64,000 nucleotides of DNA, from assembly GCF_032380655.1 (NCBI RefSeq), contig NZ_JAWDIY010000022.1, forward strand, positions 1 through 64,000, given 5' to 3'. This document shows positions 1 to 8,980 of this stretch, piece by piece. The position numbers and the translations under genes were made by a program. The number at the start of each line of letters is the position of its first letter. Position 1 is the first letter of the stretch. The notes under the pieces were generated by a model. It saw only the letters and a list, made by a program, of their open reading frames with translations, had not been told where the DNA came from and ran no database searches. This DNA comes from Diplocloster hominis (GTDB lineage Bacteria; Bacillota; Clostridia; Lachnospirales; Lachnospiraceae).

Positions 1-81
1 TCGCTTGCGAAACTCTCCGCCTACGGCGGGCCGCGTAAGCGGCATCTTCCTTTCCGCCGTAGTGCGATCCCCGCGGAGCGT

Positions 82-119
82 TTTTTATTTCATAGGAGCA
101 CTTTCCTATGAAATAAAAA
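82..119. repeat. Perfect AT-rich hairpin, related copy at 35692-35719
   Basis: Arms 82-97 and 104-119 are perfectly complementary (TTTATTTCATAGGA type) around the loop GCACTT. It sits just beyond the operon terminator and may act as a second terminator. A closely related hairpin with the same TTTCATAGGAGCACT core occurs at 35692-35719, so this is a small dispersed hairpin rather than a unique site. Confidence 0.6.
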
Positions 120-153
120 GGGCCGCAGCTTCAGCGCTGCCTTGCTGCGGCCC
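113..153 (-). terminator. Rho-independent terminator of the LacI-GH78-SBP operon
   Basis: A 10-bp GC-rich stem (GGGCCGCAGC, positions 144-153 pairing with 120-129) is followed on the minus strand by five T residues. It lies 7 bp past the stop of the sugar-binding protein gene, so transcription probably ends here and no permease gene follows in this operon. Confidence 0.75.
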
Positions 154-159
154 GGATAC

Positions 160-1494
160 TTATTTCTGGAAGAGCTTCGCGTATGCGGCCGGATCCCATG
201 CCTGATCCATCAGATCTGCCAGTGCTTTGGTGTCGATCTTTCCGTTCATGACATCCAGATAATTGTTCGTAAATACATCCTGGGGATTCGTGCTGTTGGT
301 CCCGGCGATATTCAGCGCGATATTGGGGAATGCCGCATAATCCGGAGCCTTGGATACCTCCTGCATCACCTCATTGTCACAGGTCACCCCATCCGTAACC
401 GGAATCCCGTCTACCGCGTCTACCATCGTCTGCATCGCTTCCGTGGTACAGGTGTAGTTCAGGAAATCGATGGCAGCGTCTTTATTCTGGCTTGCGGTAT
501 TGACGGAGAGGCCGGAGGCCACGGAGCGGACGCCGAACGTCTTTTCCGGCCCCGGGAAAGCGAAGGCGCCCATATGGATCTCTTCATTCTGCTGCATTAC
601 CTCGGCGTATCCCCATGATCCCGTCAGGGTCATAGCCGCGTTGCCGGTGGCAAACAGAAGTGTCTGGGCTGTATACGTGGTACCGTCATAGTTGTCTTCA
701 TAATAGCCCGCGTCCCCCCACTCTTTCATTGCGTTCATCGCTTTTGTGAATCTTTCATCTGCAAATGTGGCCACTTTCCCGGAACGGATATCCTCGAAAT
801 AATCCGGCGCCAGTGCCTGGCAGCTGACCAGCCATGCGAACATATAAGGGGTCGCTTCCTGTCCGCCCATGGCGATGGGCGTGATGCCTTTTGCCTTGAG
901 GGTATCGCAGGCCTTCAGGAATTCATCATAAGTCGCAGGAACCGTCACCCCCGCCTGCTCAAACAAGTCTTTATTATAGAATACGGTCAGGTACTGGGCG
1001 TAGGCTCCGGGCGCGCCATAGAGGCTGCCATTGATGGTTTCCACCTCCAAAGCGTCGCTTGAGAAAGCGGAGACGTCCAGTTTGCCATCCAGATTCTCTG
1101 CGTGTCCTGAATCCACAAAGGTTTGCAAATTGTTCCATCCTGTTGTAAAATAGATATCAGGTCCGATTCCCGCGGAGAGAGCTGATTTTAATTTTGAATA
1201 GTAGTCAGTTTCTGGATAAGAGTAAAATTCGATTTCCACATCCGGATGCGCGGCTGTGTAAGCGTCGATAATCGCCTCGTAACCTTTATCCACGCCGTCA
1301 ACGGTCACATTCCAGAGTGCCAGCTTCGTCTTTTCTCCCTGGGCAGCGCTCTCGCCAGCGCTTTCCTGGGTACCGGTCTGTCCGGTTTCCGTCTGCGGGT
1401 CGGACTGCTTCGTTTCTTTCTGCGTCCCGCATCCTGTCATCGCCATCATGACCGCCATTACAGGTGCCATCCATTGAATCATTCTTCGTTTCAT
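160..1494 (-). CDS. Sugar ABC transporter substrate-binding lipoprotein
   Basis: 444-residue extracellular solute-binding protein of the carbohydrate-uptake (CUT1) type. It should sit lipid-anchored outside the membrane and pass an oligosaccharide to an ABC permease. The start was set at 1494 because a strong AGGAGG site precedes that ATG; the open frame upstream has no such signal. The N-terminus is a lipoprotein signal with lipobox M-T-G-C near residue 20, followed by a Gln/Thr/Gly-rich linker. The fold text (PDIYFTTGWNNLQ, FYNKDLFEQAGV, MTLTGSWGYAEV) is typical of the family. It is the last gene of a LacI-GH78-SBP operon and is followed by a terminator, so its permeases must be encoded elsewhere. 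A rhamnose-containing glycan as ligand is inferred only from the neighbouring rhamnosidase. Confidence 0.9.
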   Translation of the reverse strand: MKRRMIQWMAPVMAVMMAMTGCGTQKETKQSDPQTETGQTGTQESAGESAAQGEKTKLALWNVTVDGVDKGYEAIIDAYTAAHPDVEIEFYSYPETDYYSKLKSALSAGIGPDIYFTTGWNNLQTFVDSGHAENLDGKLDVSAFSSDALEVETINGSLYGAPGAYAQYLTVFYNKDLFEQAGVTVPATYDEFLKACDTLKAKGITPIAMGGQEATPYMFAWLVSCQALAPDYFEDIRSGKVATFADERFTKAMNAMKEWGDAGYYEDNYDGTTYTAQTLLFATGNAAMTLTGSWGYAEVMQQNEEIHMGAFAFPGPEKTFGVRSVASGLSVNTASQNKDAAIDFLNYTCTTEAMQTMVDAVDGIPVTDGVTCDNEVMQEVSKAPDYAAFPNIALNIAGTNSTNPQDVFTNNYLDVMNGKIDTKALADLMDQAWDPAAYAKLFQK

Positions 1495-4051
1495 AAAAAT
1501 CCTCCTTTTGATGATATTTATTTTTAACGCAGTCATCTGCATTAAATACTTTGCCGTCCCCCGGGGTAATCTCAAAATCAGTCTGATCCCGCCCGTTCAG
1601 CCGGATGTAACTATAGTTTCCAATCTTTCGCTGCTTCTCATTTTCCCCATCTGCATACCTGATGTCATAATTTACGTTTTCCAGAGCAGGTAAGACAATA
1701 TGTAATGTTATATCTTCCGGGCTGCTGCCGGTAATCCAAAACCTCTCCCCCTCACGCCGGATGTCACAGCTTATGTATCCTCCCGGCACAGGTACCCGGA
1801 CATGGATCTCATGCAGGGTATACATATCCGGCTTCAATAGCACATCTTTGAATCCCGGTGTCAGCGGCCGTATCCCCGCCACACTGCCGGCCAGCAGATT
1901 CAGGGGCGCCGATGCCCAGCCATGGCAAAGGCTTACGTTTGGTATCCCCGGCCTCTTCTCATCAAAAATCTCCCACCAGGTTCCGGCGCACCGCTGTGCC
2001 ATCCGTATCCAATATTGGAAGCCATTCCAGAATTTCTCCCGCATACCCAGAATGCGGTAGGTAAGCATTTCATAATTCTTGAAATATCCGGTAATCACTT
2101 CCGGTCCCCGGAAATTTTGTAAAAAGTGTCTGACCGCCTTTTTTTCCTCTCTGCCTGCCACACCGGTGAGAACAGCCGCGCAATTCGTCTGAATGCTGTA
2201 TCTGCCCCGGGCCTTTTTCCCGCCGTTTCCATCCTTTTTCTGAGAAGTAATCAGGCAATCCACATAGGCGCCTTTCTCCGGCTGGTACAGATATTTATTA
2301 ATATTCCCCCGCAGCTTTACCGCCTTTTCTAAGTAACCGCTTCTGTCGGATATGCGGCCGCACACAGCGGCGATCTCAGACGCGGCCAGCAGCGCCCGGT
2401 AATAGAGACATTGAAGCGCAGTTACCGTATCTCTTTTATCCAGATCCGCCCAGTCGATGAATACCCACCAGTCCGGCCTGTTGACCAGGAAGCCTCTGTC
2501 ATCCTCCTGGTCCCTGAGCCATTCCAGGGTACCGGCTGCCGCCGGATACAGTGCCTCCAGCGTCTCTTTGTCCCCGGTAAAGAGGTAATAGTCCTTTAAT
2601 GTCATGATGTAGAGCGGAAGGTAATCCACGATATTATGGCCGGTGCTGCCCGGCGCGATGCTCTGCATCCAGCCGTCCGCCTCCTGGGCCTGGGCAAACT
2701 GTATCAGTGCTTTTTTTATCAGCTTCATATCTCCGAACGCGTAATAGTTCATAATCGCTTCGGTTTTGATATCTCCCAGATACTGTGCCTTCTCCCGCAG
2801 AGGACAGTCCTCGTAATTATCCTTCATGCACAGGTCCAGCGTCCTTTTGCTTATCTCGTATACCTCGTTAAGCCGATCATCGTCACACCGGAAATCCCCT
2901 TCCTTTTCAAACGGATAGAACAGCTGCCGGATGCCGGCCTTGCCGATCTGCACCTCTTTCCCACGGCTCCCTATGGTAATCTGCAGGTACCGGAACGCCC
3001 TCCTCCCAAACATTTCCCAGCAGTGTTTTCCAGCCCCGTAGCGGATCGTGTCCGCCTGGCGGATTCCCTGCCTCGTGGGGTCCACCCTTCCTTCTTCGTT
3101 CAGACATTCACTGTATCCCATGTACAGGATACCCGGCTCGGAGGTCTCGAATTCCAGGCAGGGATAGCCGACCACCTCCGCCCCAAAATCAAAGGTCAGA
3201 TACACCGGATCCTGCCCCGGCGGCACCCGGATCGTGCTCTTCCCTCCCACATTCTTATGTAAATCAAGGGCTTCCTCTTCAGAAAATGTCCTGTGCCCTT
3301 CCCCGATCATGCGGTCCGCTGCGTTACAAAAAGAGATTACAGCCCCCTCCGAAACGCAATAACCGGCATCCAGAAGTTTTACCGCACACACTTCCTGTTC
3401 CGTCAGCAAGGGGATGGGACGCTGTGTAAGAGTGATCTCACGCGCGCTCTCCATGGAGACGCGAACCGCTTTTTCCCAGTTTTTTCCCTGGTGCCCCGAA
3501 GGGTCACAGCCGTCATCCGGGTCCGGCCGGCGCAGGCTGCCCATATCCTCCTCGAACGCGGCCAGGTCCACTTCCTCCTGAAAGCCTATCGTCCAGAACA
3601 TCTGCGGCGCTCCCTGGTTCCACCACTGGGGTACTTTGGCATCCCAGGTCTCATCCGTCCGGATCGTCTTTGTGCCGTCCTTCGTCACGATCCTGGCTTC
3701 CAGGGCGAACCCGCCTCCTGTACTTTCCCTTCCGTGCTGCCCTACGCCTGAATTATAAGCGACTGCATAGATGCGGTTCTTCTTTTTCAGCAGACTTTTT
3801 AACTCTGCCGTCATTCGGAATTCCTCGTAATAAAAATTACCATGGTTGGAGGGGATGCTCCCCCGTCCCAGGCAGGTATCGTTCAGGTACAGCTTGTATT
3901 CCGTACCCGCGCTTCTTATGCATACCCGGGTCACTTTCTCCGGTGCGTCCAGTGTGAACGTCTTGCAAAATAGGACATAACAGTTAGCAGTATATTGGTG
4001 ATGCGCCGCCCATATCCAGCGGGCATCCCACACGTCTTTTTCTTTCTCCAT
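1298..4051 (-). CDS. Alpha-L-rhamnosidase-like glycoside hydrolase (GH78 type)
   Basis: 917-residue protein without a signal peptide, so probably cytoplasmic. The N-terminal beta-sandwich region (about 1-380) is followed by an (alpha/alpha)6 barrel (about 385-740) and a C-terminal beta domain. The barrel carries the rhamnosidase hallmark D-C-P-L-R-E (415-420), Y-L-G-D (424-427), W-W-V-F-I-D-W (528-534) and C-H-G-W (709-712). Such enzymes remove terminal L-rhamnose from glycans. It starts 25 bp after the LacI-type repressor gene. Its frame does not stop before the next gene but runs about 197 bp into the substrate-binding protein in another frame; the last ~63 residues look non-natural. One extra G in the run near 1557-1563 would instead give an ending PGGRQSI just before the next start, so an indel or sequencing error is possible. 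Another deoxyhexosidase activity cannot be excluded. Confidence 0.85.
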   Translation of the reverse strand: MEKEKDVWDARWIWAAHHQYTANCYVLFCKTFTLDAPEKVTRVCIRSAGTEYKLYLNDTCLGRGSIPSNHGNFYYEEFRMTAELKSLLKKKNRIYAVAYNSGVGQHGRESTGGGFALEARIVTKDGTKTIRTDETWDAKVPQWWNQGAPQMFWTIGFQEEVDLAAFEEDMGSLRRPDPDDGCDPSGHQGKNWEKAVRVSMESAREITLTQRPIPLLTEQEVCAVKLLDAGYCVSEGAVISFCNAADRMIGEGHRTFSEEEALDLHKNVGGKSTIRVPPGQDPVYLTFDFGAEVVGYPCLEFETSEPGILYMGYSECLNEEGRVDPTRQGIRQADTIRYGAGKHCWEMFGRRAFRYLQITIGSRGKEVQIGKAGIRQLFYPFEKEGDFRCDDDRLNEVYEISKRTLDLCMKDNYEDCPLREKAQYLGDIKTEAIMNYYAFGDMKLIKKALIQFAQAQEADGWMQSIAPGSTGHNIVDYLPLYIMTLKDYYLFTGDKETLEALYPAAAGTLEWLRDQEDDRGFLVNRPDWWVFIDWADLDKRDTVTALQCLYYRALLAASEIAAVCGRISDRSGYLEKAVKLRGNINKYLYQPEKGAYVDCLITSQKKDGNGGKKARGRYSIQTNCAAVLTGVAGREEKKAVRHFLQNFRGPEVITGYFKNYEMLTYRILGMREKFWNGFQYWIRMAQRCAGTWWEIFDEKRPGIPNVSLCHGWASAPLNLLAGSVAGIRPLTPGFKDVLLKPDMYTLHEIHVRVPVPGGYISCDIRREGERFWITGSSPEDITLHIVLPALENVNYDIRYADGENEKQRKIGNYSYIRLNGRDQTDFEITPGDGKVFNADDCVKNKYHQKEDFYETKNDSMDGTCNGGHDGDDRMRDAERNEAVRPADGNRTDRYPGKRWRERCPGRKDEAGTLECDR

Positions 4052-4076
4052 CGTATTCCCCCTGTCAATGCCTGCG

Positions 4077-5249
4077 CTACAGCTCTGCCTGCGCTACAGC
4101 TCTGCCTGTAGATTCCCGCTCGATCAGCTCCACCTCCAGCAGCTCTTTCTTAATCCCGGTTAGCTGCGCTTGTTGTTGCTGGTTCGGATGCTCCTGGTTT
4201 TTAGAATTCTCTTTATTTTCAGGATACTTCTGATCTTCAAGATGCTCCAGGTTTTCATGATGCTCCAGGCTTTCCAGATGCTCCTGATCTTCAAGATTTT
4301 CCTGGCTCTTCTGCTGCGCTTCCTGAATCTTACGGAAGAGAAACTCAGCGGAAAGCCGGCCCAGTTTTTCATTCGGGTATCTCACAGCAGTCACCTTCGG
4401 TATGTAATATTCGAATGCCGGTTCGTCCTGAATGACGCTCAGCGAGAGATCCTGCGGTATCCGCTTCCCCTCTTCATAAACCCTTCGCAATATTCCCGGA
4501 ACCACCATGTCCGAACAGCTGATCAGGGCTGTGGGCTCCCGCTCCATCCTAAGCACCCTTCCTGCCGCTTCATATCCGTCGGCCGGCGTAACTTTGCAGG
4601 TCAGTATGAGCTTCTCATCGTACGGGATGCCGGATTCGGAAAGCGCAGCCTGGTATCCCTCCAGCCAGTACCGGTACGGGTATATGTTTTTTTCCCCATG
4701 GATCGCCAGCGCGATTCTTTTGTGTCCCTGGCTGATCAGATGGACTGCTGCTTTGTAGGTCGCAGAAAAATCATCAAAGGTAATATAATCGATATCCAGC
4801 CCTTCCAGACGGCCCAATACCAAAAAGGGGATATCCGTATTTTTCAGATAATCTACAAATTCCGTCTCCTCATAGGTGGGAGCGATAATAATCCCGGCTA
4901 CCCGCATCTGGTGCAGCCTGCAGATCGCTTCCATCTCCCTGTCCGGATCGTAATCACTGGAAGAAACTACCACCCGGTATCCGTACCGGTCTGCCACCCG
5001 CTCTACCATTCTCACCATCTCGGCAAACAGGGGAATCGATATGTCAGTCACCACGATGCCGATCACATTGGTGGTCTTAAGCGCCAGATTGCTGGCATTC
5101 GTATTCAACGTATAGTTGTTATCTTTGGCAATCTGTAAAATTTTCTCCCGCAGCTGCGGACTGATCTTCGGTTTGTTGTGCAGGGCCTTCAGGACTGTCG
5201 TATGGGAAACACCCGCGATCCTGGCAATATCTTTTATGGTAACGGACAT
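4077..5249 (-). CDS. LacI-family transcriptional repressor with low-complexity insert
   Basis: 390-residue regulator. Residues 4-23 form the LacI helix-turn-helix (TIKDIARIAGVSHTTVLKAL), followed by the hinge helix and a periplasmic-binding-like sensor domain (about 60-310). It probably represses its own operon (GH78 and sugar-binding protein) until a sugar binds. A perfect 16-bp palindrome lies between promoter and start codon. Residues about 311-361 are an odd Glu/His/Asn/Gln/Leu-rich stretch (HLESLEHHENLEHLEDQ) inserted before the usual last strand VELIEREST, encoded by imperfect 15-18 bp DNA repeats. A 17-bp tandem duplication covers the stop codon region (about 4071-4104). Start chosen at the canonical M-x-x-T-I-K-D-I-A beginning. 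Confidence 0.92.
   Translation of the reverse strand: MSVTIKDIARIAGVSHTTVLKALHNKPKISPQLREKILQIAKDNNYTLNTNASNLALKTTNVIGIVVTDISIPLFAEMVRMVERVADRYGYRVVVSSSDYDPDREMEAICRLHQMRVAGIIIAPTYEETEFVDYLKNTDIPFLVLGRLEGLDIDYITFDDFSATYKAAVHLISQGHKRIALAIHGEKNIYPYRYWLEGYQAALSESGIPYDEKLILTCKVTPADGYEAAGRVLRMEREPTALISCSDMVVPGILRRVYEEGKRIPQDLSLSVIQDEPAFEYYIPKVTAVRYPNEKLGRLSAEFLFRKIQEAQQKSQENLEDQEHLESLEHHENLEHLEDQKYPENKENSKNQEHPNQQQQAQLTGIKKELLEVELIERESTGRAVAQAEL
4167..4319. repeat. Imperfect 15-18 bp tandem repeats inside the LacI-type gene
   Basis: Units resembling GATGCTCCAGGTTTTC and GATGCTCCTGATCTTC recur in this stretch. They encode the Glu/His/Leu-rich insert of the repressor, and the whole insert keeps the reading frame. 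Confidence 0.6.
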
Positions 5250-5282
5250 CTTGTTCCCTCTTTTCTGTTGGATTAGCTATGG

Positions 5283-5298
5283 GGATTCACGTGAATCC
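5283..5298. promoter_or_regulatory. Perfect 16-bp LacI-type operator
   Basis: GGATTCACGTGAATCC is fully self-complementary with a central CG, the usual form of a LacI/PurR-family operator. It lies about 8-23 bp downstream of the predicted transcription start of the LacI-GH78-SBP operon. Binding there would block the whole operon, which implies autoregulation by the adjacent repressor. Confidence 0.75.
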
Positions 5299-5312
5299 TA
5301 TCTGATAAAATC

Positions 5313-5342
5313 ATTATATCCCTTTCTATACACACTTGTCAA
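5313..5342 (-). promoter_or_regulatory. Consensus sigma-A promoter of the LacI-GH78-SBP operon
   Basis: On the minus strand, TTGACA (5337-5342) and TATAAT (5313-5318) are separated by 18 bp. Both hexamers match the vegetative consensus exactly. The operator palindrome lies directly downstream. Confidence 0.75.
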
Positions 5343-5378
5343 GTGATATGTAATTGACAGTAATACATAGCCCAAAGC

Positions 5379-5408
5379 TTGACAATCTATTACCGGCAGG
5401 ATTAAAGT
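5379..5408 (+). promoter_or_regulatory. Possible promoter of the MBL-fold gene
   Basis: TTGACA at 5379-5384 and a weaker TAAAGT at 5403-5408, 18 bp apart, precede the MBL-fold gene by about 50 bp. A second TTGACA at 5354-5359 has no clear partner. Confidence 0.4.
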
Positions 5409-5460
5409 ATGAAAAGACAGATCCAAAATCCGCAATAGATAGAAAGGAACATCCGAACTC

Positions 5461-6246
5461 ATGAAGATCACCTGGTATGGGACTGCAACCATAGAATTGG
5501 AAGCCGGAGGAGAAAGAATACTATTCGATCCTTTTGTCCAGCTTCGCGGCGGGGAACACCCATACCCGCCAGAAACATTTGCGCAGGAAAAGCATATATT
5601 TATCACCCACGGCCATGTCGACCACCTGCTCTGTGTCCCCGCCATTCAGAAGATTTCCCAAGCGGATATCTATTGCACAGACTGCCCTGCAGCCACCCTG
5701 GAGCATTACGGTGTCAGCTATGGACATATTATCCGCATCACTTTGGGTGAGCGGATCAGCATCGGCGGTATTCAGATCACGGTATTGCCGGGTAAGCATA
5801 TAACGTTTGACTGGCGCCTGATAGCCGGAGTGTTATTTCGTCCGCAGACTTATCTGCAGCTGCAGAACAGTCTGTTTTTAGCAAAAATGCACCGCCGGTT
5901 CCCGGAAAACGGTGAGACAGTGATCTATCAGATTGAGGCGGAAGGGAAAATGTTATTATTAATGGGCAGCCTGGGCCTTTCAGACGGAGTGGACTATCCG
6001 CAGGGAGCGGACCTTCTGATCCTTCCGTTTCAAGGGCACAGCCGGCTGTCAGAAGCCGCTTTCCCCGTGATCGAAAAACTGAATCCCAGGAGTGTGCTGC
6101 TGGATCACTTTGACAATGCATTTCCTCCTATCTCCAGCTCAATCAGCACTGCAGAATTTGTGAAACGGATGACCGAGAAACATCCTGATATTGAAGTAAT
6201 CATTCCGCCGGCGGGCATACCCACCCCTATAACGGACTTCCACTAA
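5461..6246 (+). CDS. MBL-fold metal-dependent hydrolase
   Basis: 261-residue cytoplasmic protein of the metallo-beta-lactamase superfamily, of the group related to UlaG-type lactonases. The first metal-binding motif THGHVDH lies at residues 49-55, and later elements include PGKHITFDWR and the C-terminal LLDHFDNAFPPI, which could supply the remaining metal ligands. It begins with the typical MKITWYGTATIEL strand. An AGAAAGGA ribosome site lies 13 bp before the start. It is transcribed alone and divergently from the LacI-type operon, so a sugar-related role is possible but unproven. The substrate cannot be deduced. Confidence 0.8.
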   Translation: MKITWYGTATIELEAGGERILFDPFVQLRGGEHPYPPETFAQEKHIFITHGHVDHLLCVPAIQKISQADIYCTDCPAATLEHYGVSYGHIIRITLGERISIGGIQITVLPGKHITFDWRLIAGVLFRPQTYLQLQNSLFLAKMHRRFPENGETVIYQIEAEGKMLLLMGSLGLSDGVDYPQGADLLILPFQGHSRLSEAAFPVIEKLNPRSVLLDHFDNAFPPISSSISTAEFVKRMTEKHPDIEVIIPPAGIPTPITDFH

Positions 6247-6372
6247 ATGACTCTTATATTTTGAAAAAAACTATTGCTTTTTTTTCATTTATCTGTTATA
6301 TCTATTATAGAACAGACATTCAATGAGTAAATTGACCTATTTCAGATATAATGACTAAAAGGAGGAAAACAT

Positions 6373-8964
6373 ATGAACATCAGTAAATTTACCCAAAAAT
6401 CCATCCAGGCCGTCAATGACTGTGAAAAACTGGCCTATGAATATGGAAATCAGGAAATAGAACAGGAACACCTGCTGTACTCCCTGCTTACCCAGGAGGA
6501 CAGCCTGATTCTAAAGCTGATCGAGAAAATGGAGATTCAGCCGCAATACTTCGTCAACCGGGTAGAACAAGGCCTTCAAAAACGGGTCAAGGTGTCCGGC
6601 GGGAATGTATATGTGGGGCAGAATCTGAATAAGGTGCTTCTCTCAGCCGAAGAAGAGGCAAAACAGATGGGCGATGAATATGTTTCGGTGGAGCATCTCT
6701 TCCTGGCTCTGATCCGTCAGCCCAATCAGGAGATCAAGGCTGTTTTTAAAGAATTCGGGATTACCAGAGACCGTTTTCTTCAGGCACTGTCCACCGTCCG
6801 GGGGAATCAAAGAGTGACTACGGACAATCCCGAGGCTACCTATGATACGTTAAACAAATATGGATATGATCTGGTAGAGCGGGCCAGGGATCAGCAGTTA
6901 GACCCTGTGATCGGCCGTGATGCAGAGATCCGGAACGTGGTCCGCATCCTCTCCCGTAAGACTAAGAACAATCCTGTGCTGATCGGTGAGCCCGGCGTCG
7001 GTAAGACCGCCGTCGTGGAAGGGCTGGCCCAGAGAATCGTCCGGGGTGACGTCCCCGAGGGATTAAAAGACAAAAAATTATTTGCGCTGGATATGGGCGC
7101 TCTGGTGGCCGGCGCCAAATACCGCGGTGAATTTGAGGAGCGTTTAAAAGCCGTACTGGAAGAAGTGAAAAAAAGCGAGGGACAGATTATCCTGTTTATC
7201 GATGAGCTGCACACGATCGTGGGGGCCGGTAAGACCGAAGGTTCCATGGACGCCGGTAATATGTTAAAGCCCATGCTGGCCAGAGGCGAGCTGCACTGTA
7301 TCGGCGCCACCACCTTAGATGAATACCGCAAATATATCGAGAAGGACGCCGCCCTGGAGCGGAGGTTCCAGCCGGTAACTGTGGATGAACCCACAGTAGA
7401 GGATACCATATCTATTCTGCGGGGTTTAAAAGAACGCTACGAAGTATTCCATGGCGTAAAGATCTCGGATGCTGCCCTGGTATCCGCCGCCACCCTCTCC
7501 CATCGCTATATATCCGACCGTTTCCTGCCGGATAAGGCCATCGACCTGGTCGACGAGGCCTGCGCCCTGATTAAGACCGAGCTGGACTCCATGCCTACGG
7601 AGCTGGACGAATTACAGCGTAAGGTAATGCAGCTGGAGATCGAGGAAGCTGCGCTTAAGAAGGAAACCGACCGTTTAAGCCAGGACCGTCTGGAATCCCT
7701 GCAAAAGGAACTGGCGGATCTGCGGGAAGAATTCCAGGGAAAGAAAGCCCAGTGGGATAATGAGAAAAAATCCGTGGATAACCTGTCCAAATTAAGAGAA
7801 GAAATTGAGGAATTAAATAAACAGATTCAGCTTGCCCAGCGGAATTACGATCTGGAAAAAGCTGCGGAATTACAATACGGAAAACTGCCGCAGCTGAAAC
7901 AGCAGTTAGAAATCGAGGAACAGCGGGTAAAAGAAAAAGACTTAACACTGGTCCATGAAAGCGTCACGGATGAAGAAATCGCCAAAATCATCTCCCGCTG
8001 GACCGGAATCCCCGTGGCGAAATTAACGGAGAGCGAGCGCAGCAAAACCCTGCATCTGGATGAGGAACTGCACAAGCGGGTGATCGGCCAGGAGGAAGGC
8101 GTGACGAAAGTGACCGAGGCGATTATCCGATCCAAGGCCGGGATCAAAGATCCCACCAAACCAATTGGTTCCTTCCTGTTCCTGGGTCCCACCGGTGTCG
8201 GCAAAACAGAGCTGGCAAAAGCTCTGGCATCCAGTCTGTTCGATGACGAGCAAAATATGGTGCGGATCGATATGAGTGAATATATGGAAAAATATTCCGT
8301 CTCCCGTCTGATCGGAGCGCCTCCCGGATATGTAGGTTACGAGGAAGGCGGCCAGCTGACAGAAGCTGTGCGGCGGAAACCCTATTCCGTGGTCCTGTTT
8401 GACGAGATCGAGAAAGCCCACCCGGATGTGTTCAACGTACTGCTGCAAGTGCTGGACGACGGCCGGATCACCGATTCCCAGGGACGTACCGTGGATTTTA
8501 AAAACACGATTCTGATCATGACATCCAATATCGGATCTTCCTATCTTCTGGAAGGTATCGACGAGGAAGGAAATATACAGCCGGAAAACGAGGAACTGGT
8601 CATGAATGACCTTCGTGCCCATTTCCGCCCCGAATTCCTGAACCGGCTGGATGAAATCATCATGTTCAAGCCATTGACGAAGGAGAACATCCGTAGTATC
8701 ATCGACCTGTTGGTGGATGACCTGAACCGCCGGTTATCAGACCGGGAGCTTACGATTTTCTTAACCGATGCGGCTAAGGTATATGTGACGGATCACGGTT
8801 ATGATCCGGTATACGGAGCCAGACCCCTGAAGCGTTTCGTCCAGAAGCATGTGGAAACCCTGGCCGCCAGATTGATTTTATCCGATCAGGTACGGGCCGG
8901 AGACACCATCGTGATCGATACCATGGGGAATGACCTTACCGCCTACGCATCACATTCAGAATAA
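6373..8964 (+). CDS. clpB: ATP-dependent disaggregase ClpB
   Basis: 863-residue Hsp100 chaperone, the normal length for ClpB. It threads aggregated proteins through a hexameric ring in the cytoplasm, usually together with DnaK. An N-terminal Clp repeat domain (1-145) is followed by AAA domain 1 with Walker A GEPGVGKT and Walker B LFIDELH, a long coiled-coil middle domain (about 400-520) that separates ClpB from ClpA/ClpC, AAA domain 2 with GPTGVGKT and the pore motif GYVGYEEGG, and a D2-small domain ending in the VYGARPLKR sensor-2 element. An AGGAGG site precedes the ATG. No CIRCE element was found upstream and no clear CtsR box. A DUF4250 gene follows after 16 bp. Confidence 0.97.
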   Translation: MNISKFTQKSIQAVNDCEKLAYEYGNQEIEQEHLLYSLLTQEDSLILKLIEKMEIQPQYFVNRVEQGLQKRVKVSGGNVYVGQNLNKVLLSAEEEAKQMGDEYVSVEHLFLALIRQPNQEIKAVFKEFGITRDRFLQALSTVRGNQRVTTDNPEATYDTLNKYGYDLVERARDQQLDPVIGRDAEIRNVVRILSRKTKNNPVLIGEPGVGKTAVVEGLAQRIVRGDVPEGLKDKKLFALDMGALVAGAKYRGEFEERLKAVLEEVKKSEGQIILFIDELHTIVGAGKTEGSMDAGNMLKPMLARGELHCIGATTLDEYRKYIEKDAALERRFQPVTVDEPTVEDTISILRGLKERYEVFHGVKISDAALVSAATLSHRYISDRFLPDKAIDLVDEACALIKTELDSMPTELDELQRKVMQLEIEEAALKKETDRLSQDRLESLQKELADLREEFQGKKAQWDNEKKSVDNLSKLREEIEELNKQIQLAQRNYDLEKAAELQYGKLPQLKQQLEIEEQRVKEKDLTLVHESVTDEEIAKIISRWTGIPVAKLTESERSKTLHLDEELHKRVIGQEEGVTKVTEAIIRSKAGIKDPTKPIGSFLFLGPTGVGKTELAKALASSLFDDEQNMVRIDMSEYMEKYSVSRLIGAPPGYVGYEEGGQLTEAVRRKPYSVVLFDEIEKAHPDVFNVLLQVLDDGRITDSQGRTVDFKNTILIMTSNIGSSYLLEGIDEEGNIQPENEELVMNDLRAHFRPEFLNRLDEIIMFKPLTKENIRSIIDLLVDDLNRRLSDRELTIFLTDAAKVYVTDHGYDPVYGARPLKRFVQKHVETLAARLILSDQVRAGDTIVIDTMGNDLTAYASHSE

Positions 8965-8980
8965 GGAGAAATGAACGTTC

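Noticed and set aside
4170..5138. Long plus-strand open frame with Leu/Ile-rich start, opposite the LacI-type gene
   Set aside because: It is antisense to the repressor; its hydrophobic start only mirrors the Glu/Asn codon repeats of the insert. No ribosome site.
6247..6372. Search for CIRCE or CtsR operator upstream of clpB
   Set aside because: No TTAGCACTC/GAGTGCTAA pair and no GGTCAAA-type direct repeat could be found, so heat-shock operator sites are not claimed.
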